Notes under the pieces: generated by a model
Databases searched by the model: none
Told to the model about the DNA's origin: nothing
What the model saw: only the letters and a program-made list of their open reading frames with translations
Assembly: GCA_013695405.1 (NCBI GenBank)
Contig: JACDAO010000764.1
Location: forward strand, 1-22,454
From: Acidobacteriota bacterium
GTDB taxonomy: Bacteria; Acidobacteriota; Vicinamibacteria; Vicinamibacterales; Vicinamibacteraceae
Reading direction: 5' to 3'
Length of the DNA: 22,454 nucleotides
Translations under genes and position numbers: made by a program
Shown here: in pieces, positions 1 to 8,539 of the stretch
Position numbering within the stretch: the first letter of the stretch is position 1
Layout: each line of letters begins with the position of its first letter

Positions 1-423
1 GTGCTGGTCGATCCCGAGGGCCAGGTCCAGGCGTGGCTGACGACCGGCCTGAGTCGCGGCACCGTGCTCGGAATTCCAGCCGCCGTGGTGGCCGATCGCG
101 TGGCCAGGCTGACCGCGCACGGCCGCATCCGTCGAGGCTATGTCGGCGTCGCGGTGCAGCCGGTCACCCTGCCTGCGGCCCAGCAGGCGCACGGGCCGCA
201 CGGACTGCTGGTCAGCGGCATCGACGCGCAGGGCCCGGGCGCCGGTGCCGGCCTGCTGGTCGGCGACGTGCTGATGGCTGCCGACGGGCACGACCTGCCC
301 GACCCGGCCGCCCTCCACGCGCGCCTCACCGAGTCGCGAATCGGGTCGCCGGTGGAGCTGCGGGTGCTGCGCGGCGTGGCGTTGCACGAGATTTCCGTCC
401 TCGTCGGCGAGCGGGCGCGCTGA
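1..423 (+). CDS. HtrA-like trypsin/PDZ serine protease, C-terminal part (5' truncated)
   Basis: This is the last 140 residues of a protein that enters from the left; the GTG at position 1 is probably just an internal Val codon. The opening residues LVDPEGQV resemble the segment that follows the catalytic GDSGG in S1C (DegP/HtrA-type) proteases, so the active-site Ser would lie a few codons upstream of the window and cannot be checked. Residues 14-25 (LSRGTVLGIPAA) match the end of the protease fold. From about residue 43 a PDZ domain follows (RRGYVGVAVQP, then GPGAGAGLLVGDVLMAADGHDL), the element that binds peptide C-termini. The ORF ends at TGA 421-423. A regulator gene starts 28 nt downstream on the same strand, so the two are probably cotranscribed. 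HtrA proteases act in envelope protein quality control; whether this one is catalytically active cannot be seen here. Confidence 0.8.
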   Translation: MLVDPEGQVQAWLTTGLSRGTVLGIPAAVVADRVARLTAHGRIRRGYVGVAVQPVTLPAAQQAHGPHGLLVSGIDAQGPGAGAGLLVGDVLMAADGHDLPDPAALHARLTESRIGSPVELRVLRGVALHEISVLVGERAR

Positions 424-451
424 TTGGTCCGGCGATCGCGTCCAACCTGAC

Positions 452-1063
452 ATGCGCATCCTGCTGATCGCTCCGACCGCACGCCGCCGCGACCTGCTGC
501 GCGACCGGTTGCTCGGCGCAGGGCTGGCGCCGATGGCCGAGGCGGCGGTGCCGAGCGATGCCGCGGACGTCGCCGCCTCGATCGGGATTGCCGACGCCGT
601 GCCGGAGGGTCGCGACTGGCTGCAGGCACTGATGCCACTGCAAGGCCTGGCGGTGATCGGGGCGAGCGGGCACACCTCGGATCGGCTGCGCGCGCTGGCA
701 TTGTCGGGCTGGGCGGCCCTGCCGATCGACGTGTCGTCGACGCAACTGCGTCAGGCGCTGGAGATTGTCGACGCCGGATTCGCGGTGGCGCCCGCCGACT
801 GGCTGCGCTCGACGCCGGCCGCGACGCCACTGCCGCGCCCGAGCGACCTCGACGATTTGCAGGACCCGTCGCTGACCGACCGCGAACACACCGTGCTCGA
901 TCTGCTGGCCGAGGGGCTGTCGAACCAGCGCATCGCCGACCGGCTCGGCATCAGCCCGCACACGGTCAAGTTCCACATCGCGTCGATCTACGACAAGCTC
1001 GACGCGCGAACCCGCACCCAGGCCGTCCGCCACGCGCTGGACCGCGGCCTGCTGCACCTCTGA
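452..1063 (+). CDS. LuxR-family transcriptional regulator with degenerate receiver-like N-terminus
   Basis: This is a 203-residue protein. The C-terminal part (about 141-203) is a clear GerE/LuxR helix-turn-helix: LTDREHTVLDLLAEGLSNQ, then IADRLGISPHTVKFHIASIY, the recognition-helix region, and a closing DARTRTQAVRHAL. The N-terminal 120 residues have the size and alternating hydrophobic pattern of a receiver domain (it begins MRILLIAP), but I see no acidic pair after strand 1 and no Asp at the end of a strand 3. The clearest hydrophobic strand, LAVIGASG, carries none. The protein is therefore probably not controlled by ordinary phosphotransfer. No good Shine-Dalgarno precedes the ATG at 452. 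It follows the HtrA-like gene by 28 nt, and close linkage suggests it may act in the same envelope-stress context; that is inference. Confidence 0.85.
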   Translation: MRILLIAPTARRRDLLRDRLLGAGLAPMAEAAVPSDAADVAASIGIADAVPEGRDWLQALMPLQGLAVIGASGHTSDRLRALALSGWAALPIDVSSTQLRQALEIVDAGFAVAPADWLRSTPAATPLPRPSDLDDLQDPSLTDREHTVLDLLAEGLSNQRIADRLGISPHTVKFHIASIYDKLDARTRTQAVRHALDRGLLHL

Positions 1064-1069
1064 GCGGGA

Positions 1070-1840
1070 TCAGCGGGCCTGCAGTCGCGACACCAGCAGG
1101 TCGCGATGGCACTGGCACTCATGGCCGAACCACACCGCGGTGAACTCGGAGGCCATCGTCGAGATCTCGTCGTCGGTGAAGGGTGGCCCGCCGGCGGCGT
1201 CAACCAGCGCGCGCTTGTGGGCGGCAAAGGCCTGCGCCGGCCGCGACGCCAGCTGGCGGGCCAGCGTGAGCGCCCGGTGGCGGACGTTGCCGACCGGCAC
1301 CAGTTCCTCGACGATGCCGGCGTGCAGGGCCTCCGGCGCCTTCCAGGCGTGGCCCTCGAGGAACATTTTTCGAGCCGTCGCACCGGGCACCGCGGCGGCC
1401 ATCGCCTGAACCATCCGGGGCGGCAGGACCACGCCGATCGTCACCTCGTTGAGGGCGAAGACGAAGTCGCCCTCGCCCATGATCCGCTCGTCGCAGGCCA
1501 GCGCCAGGATCGAGCCGCCGGCGTAGCTGTGCCCCGAGATCCCGGCGATCACCGGCTTGGGCAGGTGGCGGACGGTGTCGAACAGCCTGATGAAGCGCGC
1601 CATGTACCGGGTCAGCTTGTCGGGCCCGTAAGCAAAGACTTCCTGGACGTCGAAGCCGCCGCAGAACATCCTGGGCGTGGCGCTGGTCAGGACCACGCCA
1701 TGGGTGCGCTCGTCGGCGCGCGCGTGATTGAGCGCCTGCTGGAGTTCCTCGACCAGCTCGCAGTTCAAGGCGTTGGCCTTGCCGCGTGCGAGGGTGACGA
1801 CGAGGATGTGCTCGTCCCGATCGAGACGGATGTGCTGCAC
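1070..1840 (-). CDS. Enoyl-CoA isomerase/hydratase family protein, ECI1-like
   Basis: This is a 256-residue crotonase-fold protein. The GTG start at 1840 is supported by a perfect AGGAGG (complement of 1847-1852) with 6 nt spacing. The CoA-binding/oxyanion-hole segments are MFCGGFD (residues 58-64) and SYAGGSILALACDERI (105-120). True enoyl-CoA hydratases carry a catalytic Glu two residues after the Gly-Gly pair; here that region reads GGSILA and has no Glu. The second acidic residue is kept in ALNEVTIG (Glu132), and the following VVLPPRM resembles mitochondrial delta3,delta2-enoyl-CoA isomerase (ECI1). A single-Glu site fits double-bond isomerisation in beta-oxidation of unsaturated fatty acids better than hydration. 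It converges on the LuxR-type gene, with only 6 nt between the two stop codons. Exact substrate is unknown. Confidence 0.85.
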   Translation of the reverse strand: MQHIRLDRDEHILVVTLARGKANALNCELVEELQQALNHARADERTHGVVLTSATPRMFCGGFDVQEVFAYGPDKLTRYMARFIRLFDTVRHLPKPVIAGISGHSYAGGSILALACDERIMGEGDFVFALNEVTIGVVLPPRMVQAMAAAVPGATARKMFLEGHAWKAPEALHAGIVEELVPVGNVRHRALTLARQLASRPAQAFAAHKRALVDAAGGPPFTDDEISTMASEFTAVWFGHECQCHRDLLVSRLQAR

Positions 1841-1846
1841 CGGATA

Positions 1847-1894
1847 CCTCCTGCACGCCGACCACGGCGCAACGCGGTTGTTTCGGCCAGTCTA
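1847..1894 (-). promoter_or_regulatory. Putative promoter and Shine-Dalgarno of the enoyl-CoA isomerase gene
   Basis: On the minus strand a TAGACT hexamer (complement of 1889-1894) lies about 50 nt upstream of the GTG start, followed by the strong AGGAGG ribosome-binding site at 1847-1852. No convincing -35 element is seen at the usual spacing. The Shine-Dalgarno is firm; the -10 call is weak. Confidence 0.35.
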
Positions 1895-1982
1895 CTCCTG
1901 CGCCCAGGTGGCGCCGGGCGATGGTGATGGCGCGACACCGCCGAACCGGACTCGTGCAACGCGCCGGGCGGGCGGGTACCGT

Positions 1983-3089
1983 TCAGAGCTTGAAGGTGCG
2001 CATGCCGTCGGTCGACCGGACCGCGTAGTCGGTGGTCGTGTCGCCTTCGCAGCGCAGGTGCACGGTGACCGGGGTGGCGGCGTCGGCATCGGCGCCGACC
2101 GAGATGGCCGCGATCGTGAAGCGGGGCAGGCCGACACCCTTGGACAGCGCCCTGGGCCGTGCCGCGTCCGAGGCGCGCAGCTGCAGTTCGAAGTGGCGCT
2201 GCACCGCGGCTCGGGCCAGATCGATCTGATGGGTGGTCGGACCCGAGGGATCAGCCTCGATACGGATGGTCATGGTGTGCGAGGCGTCATGGTTGCGGGC
2301 CTGCCAGGCGCCGTCCGCCCCCGACCAGAACAGGGTGCCCAGCACCCGGTCCTCGCGGGTGTCGAGGCGCGACCCCATGCCGGCGGAAGTGGCGCTGGCG
2401 TTGTCGGTGGTGCGGGCCGACGCGGCCGCGGCGGCCGTCGCCAGCGCTGCCGCGTTGGCCTCGGAGCCGGTGTGGCCCTTGCGCTTGCCGCCCGTCGAAC
2501 GGGTCGTCGATCCAGGGCGAGCGATCGGCGCCGGCCGTCGTGCCTGCCGGGCGGTCGTCGGCGGCGTCGGACTGGCGGCGCGGCCGAGCACACCGAGCAC
2601 CAGCATCGCGACCACGAGGACGATCGCGTACGGGGCATAGGCTTCGGGACGGGCCGCGGCGTCCTGCAGCGTGTACAGGAGCCGGTCGGCAGCGACCCGC
2701 GCCGGGTGGCGTTCATCCGGGCCGGCGATCCCGGCCCATGCCCAGTCGGCCATCCGACCGCCCAGGACGAACGCGGCACCGATCGCCGCCGCGATCAGGA
2801 CGCAACCGCCGCCGTTCCTGACCACCGCGGTGGTGGTCGGCTTCTCGCCCCTGGCCAACGGCGCCGCCGGCCGCCGCTGCAGGATGCCCCTCGCGATGTA
2901 GCTGTAGGCGGCGGCGTACAGCCACACCGAGCCGACGAAGCGGAAGAAATAGCCACCGTTGGCGTCGTCGGCGCCGCCGCTGGTGAAGAAATAGGCCGAC
3001 AGCAGCAGCAGCGCCGAGGCAATCGTCAGGTGAACGGCCATCCAGACGGTGGCCCTGGCGAGGCGAGCCAGCCATTGCAGTAAAGGCAT
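1983..3089 (-). CDS. Unrecognised multi-pass membrane protein with C-terminal soluble domain
   Basis: This is a 368-residue protein; I do not recognise a family. The ATG at 3089 is preferred over a TTG six codons upstream because GGGAG lies 8 nt before it. Predicted membrane segments are at about residues 15-35 ([20 protein letters not shown]), 47-66 ([19 protein letters not shown]), 92-110 ([15 protein letters not shown]) and 150-168 ([16 protein letters not shown]). A low-complexity Ala/Thr/Arg-rich stretch follows (about 170-240), then a soluble domain beginning [19 protein letters not shown]. That LGTLxW...W opening recalls small bacterial beta-rich domains of unknown function, but I cannot assign it. 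It is divergent from typA, with 87 nt between the start codons, and is followed by 142 nt without a gene before the isomerase gene. Confidence 0.75.
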   Translation of the reverse strand: MPLLQWLARLARATVWMAVHLTIASALLLLSAYFFTSGGADDANGGYFFRFVGSVWLYAAAYSYIARGILQRRPAAPLARGEKPTTTAVVRNGGGCVLIAAAIGAAFVLGGRMADWAWAGIAGPDERHPARVAADRLLYTLQDAAARPEAYAPYAIVLVVAMLVLGVLGRAASPTPPTTARQARRPAPIARPGSTTRSTGGKRKGHTGSEANAAALATAAAAASARTTDNASATSAGMGSRLDTREDRVLGTLFWSGADGAWQARNHDASHTMTIRIEADPSGPTTHQIDLARAAVQRHFELQLRASDAARPRALSKGVGLPRFTIAAISVGADADAATPVTVHLRCEGDTTTDYAVRSTDGMRTFKL

Positions 3090-3164
3090 GTGATGCTCCC
3101 GGATCAACGCCCAGAGCTCAACCGACGAACATCCGGCGTCTCAGCGGCGTCACGAGCACCCCGC

Positions 3165-3179
3165 TATACTGGTGGGATG
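3165..3179 (+). promoter_or_regulatory. -10 element directly abutting the typA start
   Basis: TATACT occupies 3165-3170 and the ATG begins at 3177. With normal -10 to +1 spacing, transcription would begin at or within a base or two of the A of the ATG, giving a leaderless or nearly leaderless mRNA. The intervening GGTGGG is too close to the ATG to work as a Shine-Dalgarno. No recognisable -35 hexamer is seen 17 nt upstream. Confidence 0.5.
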
Positions 3180-5009
3180 TCTGCTGCTGAGCACGCCCGA
3201 CAGATCGCCAACCCGCACCGCCGGAACATCGCCATCATCGCCCACGTGGACCACGGCAAGACCACGCTGGTGGACGCGATGTTCAACCAGTCGGGGACCT
3301 ATCGGTCCAACGAGCGGGTCAACGAGCGGGCGATGGACTCGATGGATCTGGAGAAGGAGCGCGGCATCACCATCCTCGCCAAGAACACATCGGTCCGCTA
3401 CCTCGATCACATCATCAACATCTGCGACACCCCGGGCCACGCCGACTTCGGCGGCGAGGTCGAGCGCACGCTGTCGATGGTCGACGGCGTGGTGCTGCTG
3501 GTGGACGCCTCCGAGGGGCCGTTGCCGCAGACCCGGTTCGTGCTGCGCAAGGCGCTCGAGCGGCGCCTGGTGCCGATGGTGGTGATCAACAAGGTGGACC
3601 GGCCCGACGCGCGAGTCCAGGAAGTGCTGAACGAGGTCTACGACCTGTTCATCGACCTGGACGCCGATGAGGACCAACTCGACTTCCCGGTGATCTTCGC
3701 GGTCGCCAAGTTCGGGCAGGCGAGCCTCGATGCCGCGGTCCGCGGGGAGGACCTCCGGCCGCTGTTCGAGGCGATCGTCAGTCACATCCCGCCTCCCAAG
3801 GGCAACCCTGACGACGTGCTGCAGATCCTGATCGCCAACCTCGACTCGAACGAGTACCTCGGGCGGATCGCGATTGGCCGCATCTTCAACGGGCGCATCC
3901 GAATCAACGACTTCGTCAGCGTCTGCAAGCTCGACGGCAGCGTGCAGCAGGTGCGGATCACCAAGCTCTTTGCCTTCGACGGCCTCAAGCGGGTCGACAT
4001 CACCGAGGCCGCCGCCGGCGACATCGTCTGCGTCGCGGGTATCGACGAGATCACCATCGGCGAGACCATCTCGAGTGCCGAGGAGCCGAAGGCGATTCCG
4101 CCGATTGCCATCGACGAACCGACCGTGTCGATGATCTTCGGCGTCAACACCTCGCCGATGGCCGGGCGCGAGGGCCAGTACGTGACCTCGCGGCAGCTGA
4201 AGGAGCGCCTCGACCGGGAACTGCTCGGTAACGTCTCGCTGCGGGTCGAGGCGACCGACTCGCCCGAGATGCAGCGGGTGATCGGCCGCGGCGAGCTGCA
4301 GTTGTCGATCCTGATCGAGATGATGCGTCGCGAGGGCTTCGAACTCCAGGTGTCACGTCCCGAGATCGTGACCAAGGACGGCGAGCGCGGCAAGCTCGAG
4401 CCGGTCGAGGACGTGGTCATCGACGTGCCGGAGGACTTCCAGGGCGTGGTGATTGCCGCGCTCGGCAGCCGCAAGGGCACGATGACCAAAATGGTCAACA
4501 ACGGCAGCGGACGGGTGCGGCTGGAGTTCCGGGTGCCGGCGCGCGGGCTGATTGGCTTCCGCTCGCAGTTCCTGACCGACACCAAGGGCACCGGCATCAT
4601 GAACCACCTGTTTGCCGCGTGGGAGCCCTGGGCAGGCCCGATTCCGGCCCGCCTGACCGGGGCGCTGGTCGCCGACCGTGCCGGCGTGACGACGGCGTTT
4701 GCGCTGTCCAACCTGCAGGACCGCGGCGAGATCTTCCTGGACCCGGCCACCGACGTCTACGAAGGCATGTTGATCGGCGAGAACTCGCGCGCCAACGATC
4801 TCGACGTCAACGTCTGCAAGGAGAAGAAGCAGACCAACATGCGCGCGTCGAGCGCCGACGAAGCGATCCGGCTGATTCCACCCCGCAAGCTCGGGCTCGA
4901 ACAGGCGATCGAGTTCATCACCGACGACGAGCTGGTCGAGGTGACGCCCAAGGCCATCCGCCTGCGCAAGAAGGTGCTGGCGCAGAACCAGCGCCCGCGG
5001 CGCGACTAG
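3177..5009 (+). CDS. typA: Translational GTPase TypA/BipA
   Basis: This is a 610-residue protein, the normal length for TypA/BipA, a ribosome-associated GTPase related to EF-G and involved in 50S assembly and stress or cold adaptation. GTPase motifs in order are AHVDHGKTT (G1, residues 22-30), ERGITI (switch I, 61-66), DTPGHADF (G3, 84-91) and NKVD (G4, 138-141). Domain II, an EF-G-like domain ([18 protein letters not shown] leading in) and the BipA-specific C-terminus follow, including the conserved [18 protein letters not shown] segment and KKQTNMRAS. An in-frame upstream start at 3090 exists but adds 29 non-conserved residues; the ATG at 3177 matches family N-termini ([19 protein letters not shown]). 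The gene converges on the hybrid kinase gene with a 6-nt gap, leaving no room for a separate terminator. Confidence 0.97.
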   Translation: MSAAEHARQIANPHRRNIAIIAHVDHGKTTLVDAMFNQSGTYRSNERVNERAMDSMDLEKERGITILAKNTSVRYLDHIINICDTPGHADFGGEVERTLSMVDGVVLLVDASEGPLPQTRFVLRKALERRLVPMVVINKVDRPDARVQEVLNEVYDLFIDLDADEDQLDFPVIFAVAKFGQASLDAAVRGEDLRPLFEAIVSHIPPPKGNPDDVLQILIANLDSNEYLGRIAIGRIFNGRIRINDFVSVCKLDGSVQQVRITKLFAFDGLKRVDITEAAAGDIVCVAGIDEITIGETISSAEEPKAIPPIAIDEPTVSMIFGVNTSPMAGREGQYVTSRQLKERLDRELLGNVSLRVEATDSPEMQRVIGRGELQLSILIEMMRREGFELQVSRPEIVTKDGERGKLEPVEDVVIDVPEDFQGVVIAALGSRKGTMTKMVNNGSGRVRLEFRVPARGLIGFRSQFLTDTKGTGIMNHLFAAWEPWAGPIPARLTGALVADRAGVTTAFALSNLQDRGEIFLDPATDVYEGMLIGENSRANDLDVNVCKEKKQTNMRASSADEAIRLIPPRKLGLEQAIEFITDDELVEVTPKAIRLRKKVLAQNQRPRRD

Positions 5010-5015
5010 CGCACC

Positions 5016-7382
5016 CTACGCGGGCACGTCAAAGGCAGTGTCCGTGCGGTTCGGCGCGCCGCTGCCGGTCAGCCCGAGCGCATCCATCGCATCGTAGAGG
5101 GCGGCCCGGCGGAGCGGCTTGGACAAGTAGGCGTCCATCCCCGCGGCCAGACAGCGCTCGCGGTCTCCGGCCATCGCGTGCGCGGTCAGCGCGACGATGT
5201 GGGTGCGGCGCAGCCGGCGCTCCTGCTCGATGCCGCGAATGACCGCGACCGCTTCGAGGCCATCCATCTCCGGCATCTGGACGTCCATCAGCACGACGTC
5301 GAAGCTCTCAGCCTCCCAGGCGGCCACTGCTTCCCGCCCGTTGGTGGCCACCACCACCGCACAGCCGAGCCCCCGCAGCATCTGCATCACCACCCGCTGG
5401 TTCACTGGGTTGTCCTCGGCCACCAGCACTCGCGGGCGCGCCGCCTCGGTGACCGCCGCACCGTGCGCTGGCAGCGCGTGGACGTCGCTGGCGTCGCGCA
5501 TCCGATGACGGTTGATCGCCGCGGCGATGACCGCGCCCGCGGCCGGACGACGCAGCGGCTTGAGCAGCGAGTCGGAACGCTGGCAGACCCGTGAGCGCGG
5601 AGTGTCGGAGGCCTCGACCGTGGTGATCAGCTCGATCGCCGGAATGCCCTGGCGGATGAACTGAGCCAACTGGGAGCCGGCGTCGGTGAAGGCCCGGCGA
5701 TCGGCGACCACGCAGTCGACGCCGGACCCGGCGCCCGGTGCCTCGTCGACGCTGGCCACTGCCGTCACGTGCGCGCCCCATTCGGTCAGCCACCCGGCCA
5801 GGGTGACGCGCGACGCGGGCTGATTGTCGATGACCAGGATGCTGCGTCCACTCAGAACCTGCGGGGCGGTGTCCGGGGTGTCGCGATCGCCAGGCGGCAG
5901 CATCAAGGGCAGTTCGAAGGAGAACACACTGCCGCGGCCCGGATCGCTCTCCACCCGCAGGCGTCCGCCCATCAACCGCACCAGGCGCGCCGAGATGGTC
6001 AGACCGAGGCCGGTGCCGCCGAACACGCGGGTGGTCGAGCCGTCGGCCTGCGTGAAGGCGTCGAAAATTGCCTGCTGACGCTCCGGGGCGATGCCGACGC
6101 CGGTGTCGGTCACGGCAAAGTGCAGCAGTGCCGCTCGATCGGGCTGGGTGCGCAGGTCGACGTGCAGGCGCACGCTGCCCTCGTGCGTGAACTTGATCGC
6201 GTTGCCGAGCAGGTTGATCAACACCTGGCGCAGGCGGCCCGGGTCGCCGAGCACGGTCTGCGGCAGACCGGCCACCTGGTCCCAGAGCAGGTCGAGGTCG
6301 CGTTGGTGCGCCCGGATCGCCAGGGCGCCGACGGCGTCGTGGACCGCCGCCGCGAGGTCGAACGGCACCATCTCCACGTCCATCCGGCCGGCCTCGATCT
6401 TCGCGAAGTCGAGCACGTCGTCGATCACGGTGAGCAGCGATTCGGCCGAGCGCCGGATCGTCTCCAGATACTCGCGCTGCAGCGGACTGAGCGCGGTGTC
6501 GAGCGCCAGTTCGGTCATCCCGAGCACGCCGTTCATCGGCGTGCGGATCTCGTGACTCATGTTGGCCACGAACTCGCTCTTGAACCGGTTGGCGGTCTCG
6601 GCGCGGTCCTTGGCCTCGACCAGTTCGCTGGTGCGCACCGACACCAGGTGCTCGAGACCCTCGCGATGCTGGTGCAGCTCACGGTCCCTGGTTTCGATGT
6701 GCCGCAGCATGTCGTTGAAGGCGCGGACCACCACGCCAATCTCGTCTTGCCGGGCGGTGTTGGGCAGGGTGACGTCGAAGCGCTGCGACCGGACCACCTC
6801 GTCGGCAGCGATCGACAACTGCCGGAGTGGCGTGATGATTGGGCTCTGGAGCAGCGCGCCGAGACCGTAGGCCAGGCCGAGCGACAGCAGAAACACGATC
6901 GCGAAGATCGCCATGGTGCCACGGCGCCGATCGGTCAACTGCTGCAGATCGGTGTCGATCAGGACGCGGCCGACACAGCCGTCATTGATGCAGACGTCCT
7001 GGACGACGCGGATGGTGCTGCCGTGGTAGGTGATGCCTGGCGGCGGCGAGGTCGCTGGCACCTGAGCGGACGCCCGCAGACGGTGCGCGACGACCAACGT
7101 GCCGGCACGGTCGTACAAGGCGCCCGCCAGCACGTCGGTCCGGGCCGATAGCGACGCCAGGTTGTCCCGGGCAACGCCGACGTCGTTGAACGTCAGCGCG
7201 GCGCCGCTGTTGGCGCCGACCAGCGCTGCCATTCCCTCGACCTCGTGCGCCATCGCTTGACGCGACGTCATGGCGTCGTAGGTCAGCACGCCCAGCCCGG
7301 TCAGGGCGAGGGCGCTCGCGCTCGCCGCTACCAGAATGAGCGTGAGGCGGTGCCGGAGGGACAGGCGCGACGGTGAAAACAC
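5016..7382 (-). CDS. Membrane-bound hybrid histidine kinase (sensor, HAMP, HisKA, HATPase, two receivers)
   Basis: This is a 788-residue protein starting at GTG 7382. Layout: membrane segment about 14-34; extracytoplasmic sensor about 35-155 with a CHASE8-like signature ([12 protein letters not shown], then [13 protein letters not shown]) and a Cys pair (C131, C136) that could form a disulphide; second membrane segment about 156-178; HAMP about 178-230; coiled-coil linker; HisKA with [11 protein letters not shown] (His277); HATPase_c with NLLGNAIKF (N box), DTGVGI and [11 protein letters not shown] first receiver (about 514-620) is divergent: VIDNQP keeps only one acidic residue, but an Asp (561, VVADRR) and the Lys of LLKPL remain. 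The second receiver (about 650-765) is canonical, with AEDN, phosphoacceptor Asp700 ([11 protein letters not shown]) and SKPL Lys755. There is no DNA-binding output, so it should signal through a phosphorelay or a partner regulator. The ligand is unknown. Confidence 0.93.
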   Translation of the reverse strand: MFSPSRLSLRHRLTLILVAASASALALTGLGVLTYDAMTSRQAMAHEVEGMAALVGANSGAALTFNDVGVARDNLASLSARTDVLAGALYDRAGTLVVAHRLRASAQVPATSPPPGITYHGSTIRVVQDVCINDGCVGRVLIDTDLQQLTDRRRGTMAIFAIVFLLSLGLAYGLGALLQSPIITPLRQLSIAADEVVRSQRFDVTLPNTARQDEIGVVVRAFNDMLRHIETRDRELHQHREGLEHLVSVRTSELVEAKDRAETANRFKSEFVANMSHEIRTPMNGVLGMTELALDTALSPLQREYLETIRRSAESLLTVIDDVLDFAKIEAGRMDVEMVPFDLAAAVHDAVGALAIRAHQRDLDLLWDQVAGLPQTVLGDPGRLRQVLINLLGNAIKFTHEGSVRLHVDLRTQPDRAALLHFAVTDTGVGIAPERQQAIFDAFTQADGSTTRVFGGTGLGLTISARLVRLMGGRLRVESDPGRGSVFSFELPLMLPPGDRDTPDTAPQVLSGRSILVIDNQPASRVTLAGWLTEWGAHVTAVASVDEAPGAGSGVDCVVADRRAFTDAGSQLAQFIRQGIPAIELITTVEASDTPRSRVCQRSDSLLKPLRRPAAGAVIAAAINRHRMRDASDVHALPAHGAAVTEAARPRVLVAEDNPVNQRVVMQMLRGLGCAVVVATNGREAVAAWEAESFDVVLMDVQMPEMDGLEAVAVIRGIEQERRLRRTHIVALTAHAMAGDRERCLAAGMDAYLSKPLRRAALYDAMDALGLTGSGAPNRTDTAFDVPA

Positions 7383-7479
7383 GGCAGATCTCTCAGGTGG
7401 AAATCGGCTCTGCCTGACGAAAATTGAGCGCGCGGGGGCTGCGGCCCACCGTTGCGGTCGTGAGCTGGCGGTGCCGATA

Positions 7480-7510
7480 GACAGGGCTGGACGTAGGCGC
7501 CGGCCCTGTC
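7480..7510. repeat. 8-bp inverted repeat in the gap between the permease and kinase genes
   Basis: GACAGGGC (7480-7487) and GCCCTGTC (7503-7510) are perfect inverted copies separated by 15 nt. The site is 33 nt downstream of the permease stop on the minus strand and about 100 nt upstream of the kinase start. It could be a terminator-like hairpin for the permease transcript, though no T-tract follows on the minus strand, or an operator for the kinase gene. The rest of the 160-nt gap shows nothing I can name. Confidence 0.35.
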
Positions 7511-7542
7511 CGGGCGACGGCCGGCTTCCAGCGGGCCAGTCG

Positions 7543-8445
7543 CTAGGTCTCGGCCGGCGGGCCGGTGTCGGGCAGTCGGGTCCGCCACCGAGTCAGCACC
7601 ACACCAGCCAGCACCAGCATCGCGCCGGCGAGGCGCAGCCCGACCAACCGTTCGCCGAGCCAGGCCATCGCGACCACCAGCGCCGCCACCGGCACCACGT
7701 TGGAGTAGAGCGAGGTGCGTGAGGCGCCGAGCTGGCGGACGCCGAGATACCACGCGGTGTACGAGAAGTTCAACGCCAGCAGCGACGAGAACACCACCCA
7801 GACCCACATCACCGGCCGCACCTCGGTCCACTGCGTGCGCGCCAGATCGCCGAGCGCGGTCGGCACGAACAGCACTGTCCCCACCGCCATCGACAGTCCC
7901 GTCATGACCAGCGGGGAATGCGTGGCCAGCAGCGGCCGTCCGGCCACGGTGTAAACGGTCCAGCAGGCGACACAGCCGACCATCATCAGATCGCCGAGCG
8001 GCGAGCTGACCCCCGCTGCCGCGCCGCCGCGCACGATCAGCGTGACGCCGACGAACGACAGCGCGGTGCCGGCCCAGTGACGCCACGGCAGCCGCTCGTG
8101 TCCGACCGCCGCCGACACCAGGCTGACCGCGGCCGGGGTCCAGGCGATGATGATCGAGGCATTCACCACGCTGGTGCGCTCGAGGCCCTCGATGAACAGC
8201 AGTTGGTAGAGGAACTGGCCGACCACGCCGAGCAGCACCACGATCGCCCAGTCGCGGCCCGTGAGCCTCGCGAGTTGGACGCGGCGGCGGGTCGCGATCA
8301 CCAGCAGGAACACCGCCGAGGCGATCAGCAGGCGCAACACGTTGAACGCGCGCGACGGCACGTCCTGGAGCACGAACTTGATGACGCTGTAGTTGCTGCC
8401 CCAGATGATCGCGGTCAGCAGCAGGTACAGGTCGACGCGGGACAT
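7543..8445 (-). CDS. EamA/DMT-superfamily permease
   Basis: This is a 300-residue integral membrane protein with the ten-helix, two-repeat architecture of the drug/metabolite transporter superfamily (EamA domains at about 5-138 and 150-288). The first helix contains [19 protein letters not shown], the typical W-G-x-N-x-x motif of this family. The second half opens [20 protein letters not shown], the repeat-equivalent helix, and the end of the last helix pair is [13 protein letters not shown]. The basic C-terminus (TRWRTRL) should be cytoplasmic. Such proteins export amino acids, nucleosides or other small metabolites, and the substrate cannot be read from the sequence. The ATG at 8445 is 94 nt downstream of atpE, beyond a strong hairpin, so it is probably a separate transcript from the ATP synthase genes. 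Confidence 0.92.
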   Translation of the reverse strand: MSRVDLYLLLTAIIWGSNYSVIKFVLQDVPSRAFNVLRLLIASAVFLLVIATRRRVQLARLTGRDWAIVVLLGVVGQFLYQLLFIEGLERTSVVNASIIIAWTPAAVSLVSAAVGHERLPWRHWAGTALSFVGVTLIVRGGAAAGVSSPLGDLMMVGCVACWTVYTVAGRPLLATHSPLVMTGLSMAVGTVLFVPTALGDLARTQWTEVRPVMWVWVVFSSLLALNFSYTAWYLGVRQLGASRTSLYSNVVPVAALVVAMAWLGERLVGLRLAGAMLVLAGVVLTRWRTRLPDTGPPAET

Positions 8446-8499
8446 CGGCGAGGCCTTGCCTGCGGCCCGGCAGCGAGCGGCCGCCAGCGGCGAGAGGGA

Positions 8500-8527
8500 C
8501 CGGAGCGGGCCCGAAGCCGCGCTCCGG
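8500..8527 (-). terminator. GC-rich hairpin after atpE, probable terminator
   Basis: CCGGAGCG (8500-8507) and CGCTCCGG (8520-8527) form an 8-bp perfect stem with a 12-nt loop. On the minus strand the loop can add three more pairs (GGC/GCC) around TTCGG, with one bulged base. It begins 12 nt past the atpE stop codon. No U-tract follows, so termination may be imperfect, or the hairpin may act as an mRNA-stabilising 3' end. Confidence 0.5.
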
Positions 8528-8539
8528 CGGTCGAGTCTG

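Noticed and set aside
1728..3083. 451-codon plus-strand open frame opposite the isomerase start and the membrane-protein gene
   Set aside because: Arg/Gly-rich shadow; the minus-strand genes have Shine-Dalgarno sites and membrane or enzyme signatures.
3090..3176. N-terminal extension of TypA
   Set aside because: The extra 29 residues do not resemble TypA N-termini, and a -10 element lies inside them; the ATG at 3177 fits the family.
5769..7151. 460-codon plus-strand open frame opposite the hybrid kinase
   Set aside because: The kinase motifs on the minus strand are unambiguous; the opposite frame is a compositional shadow.
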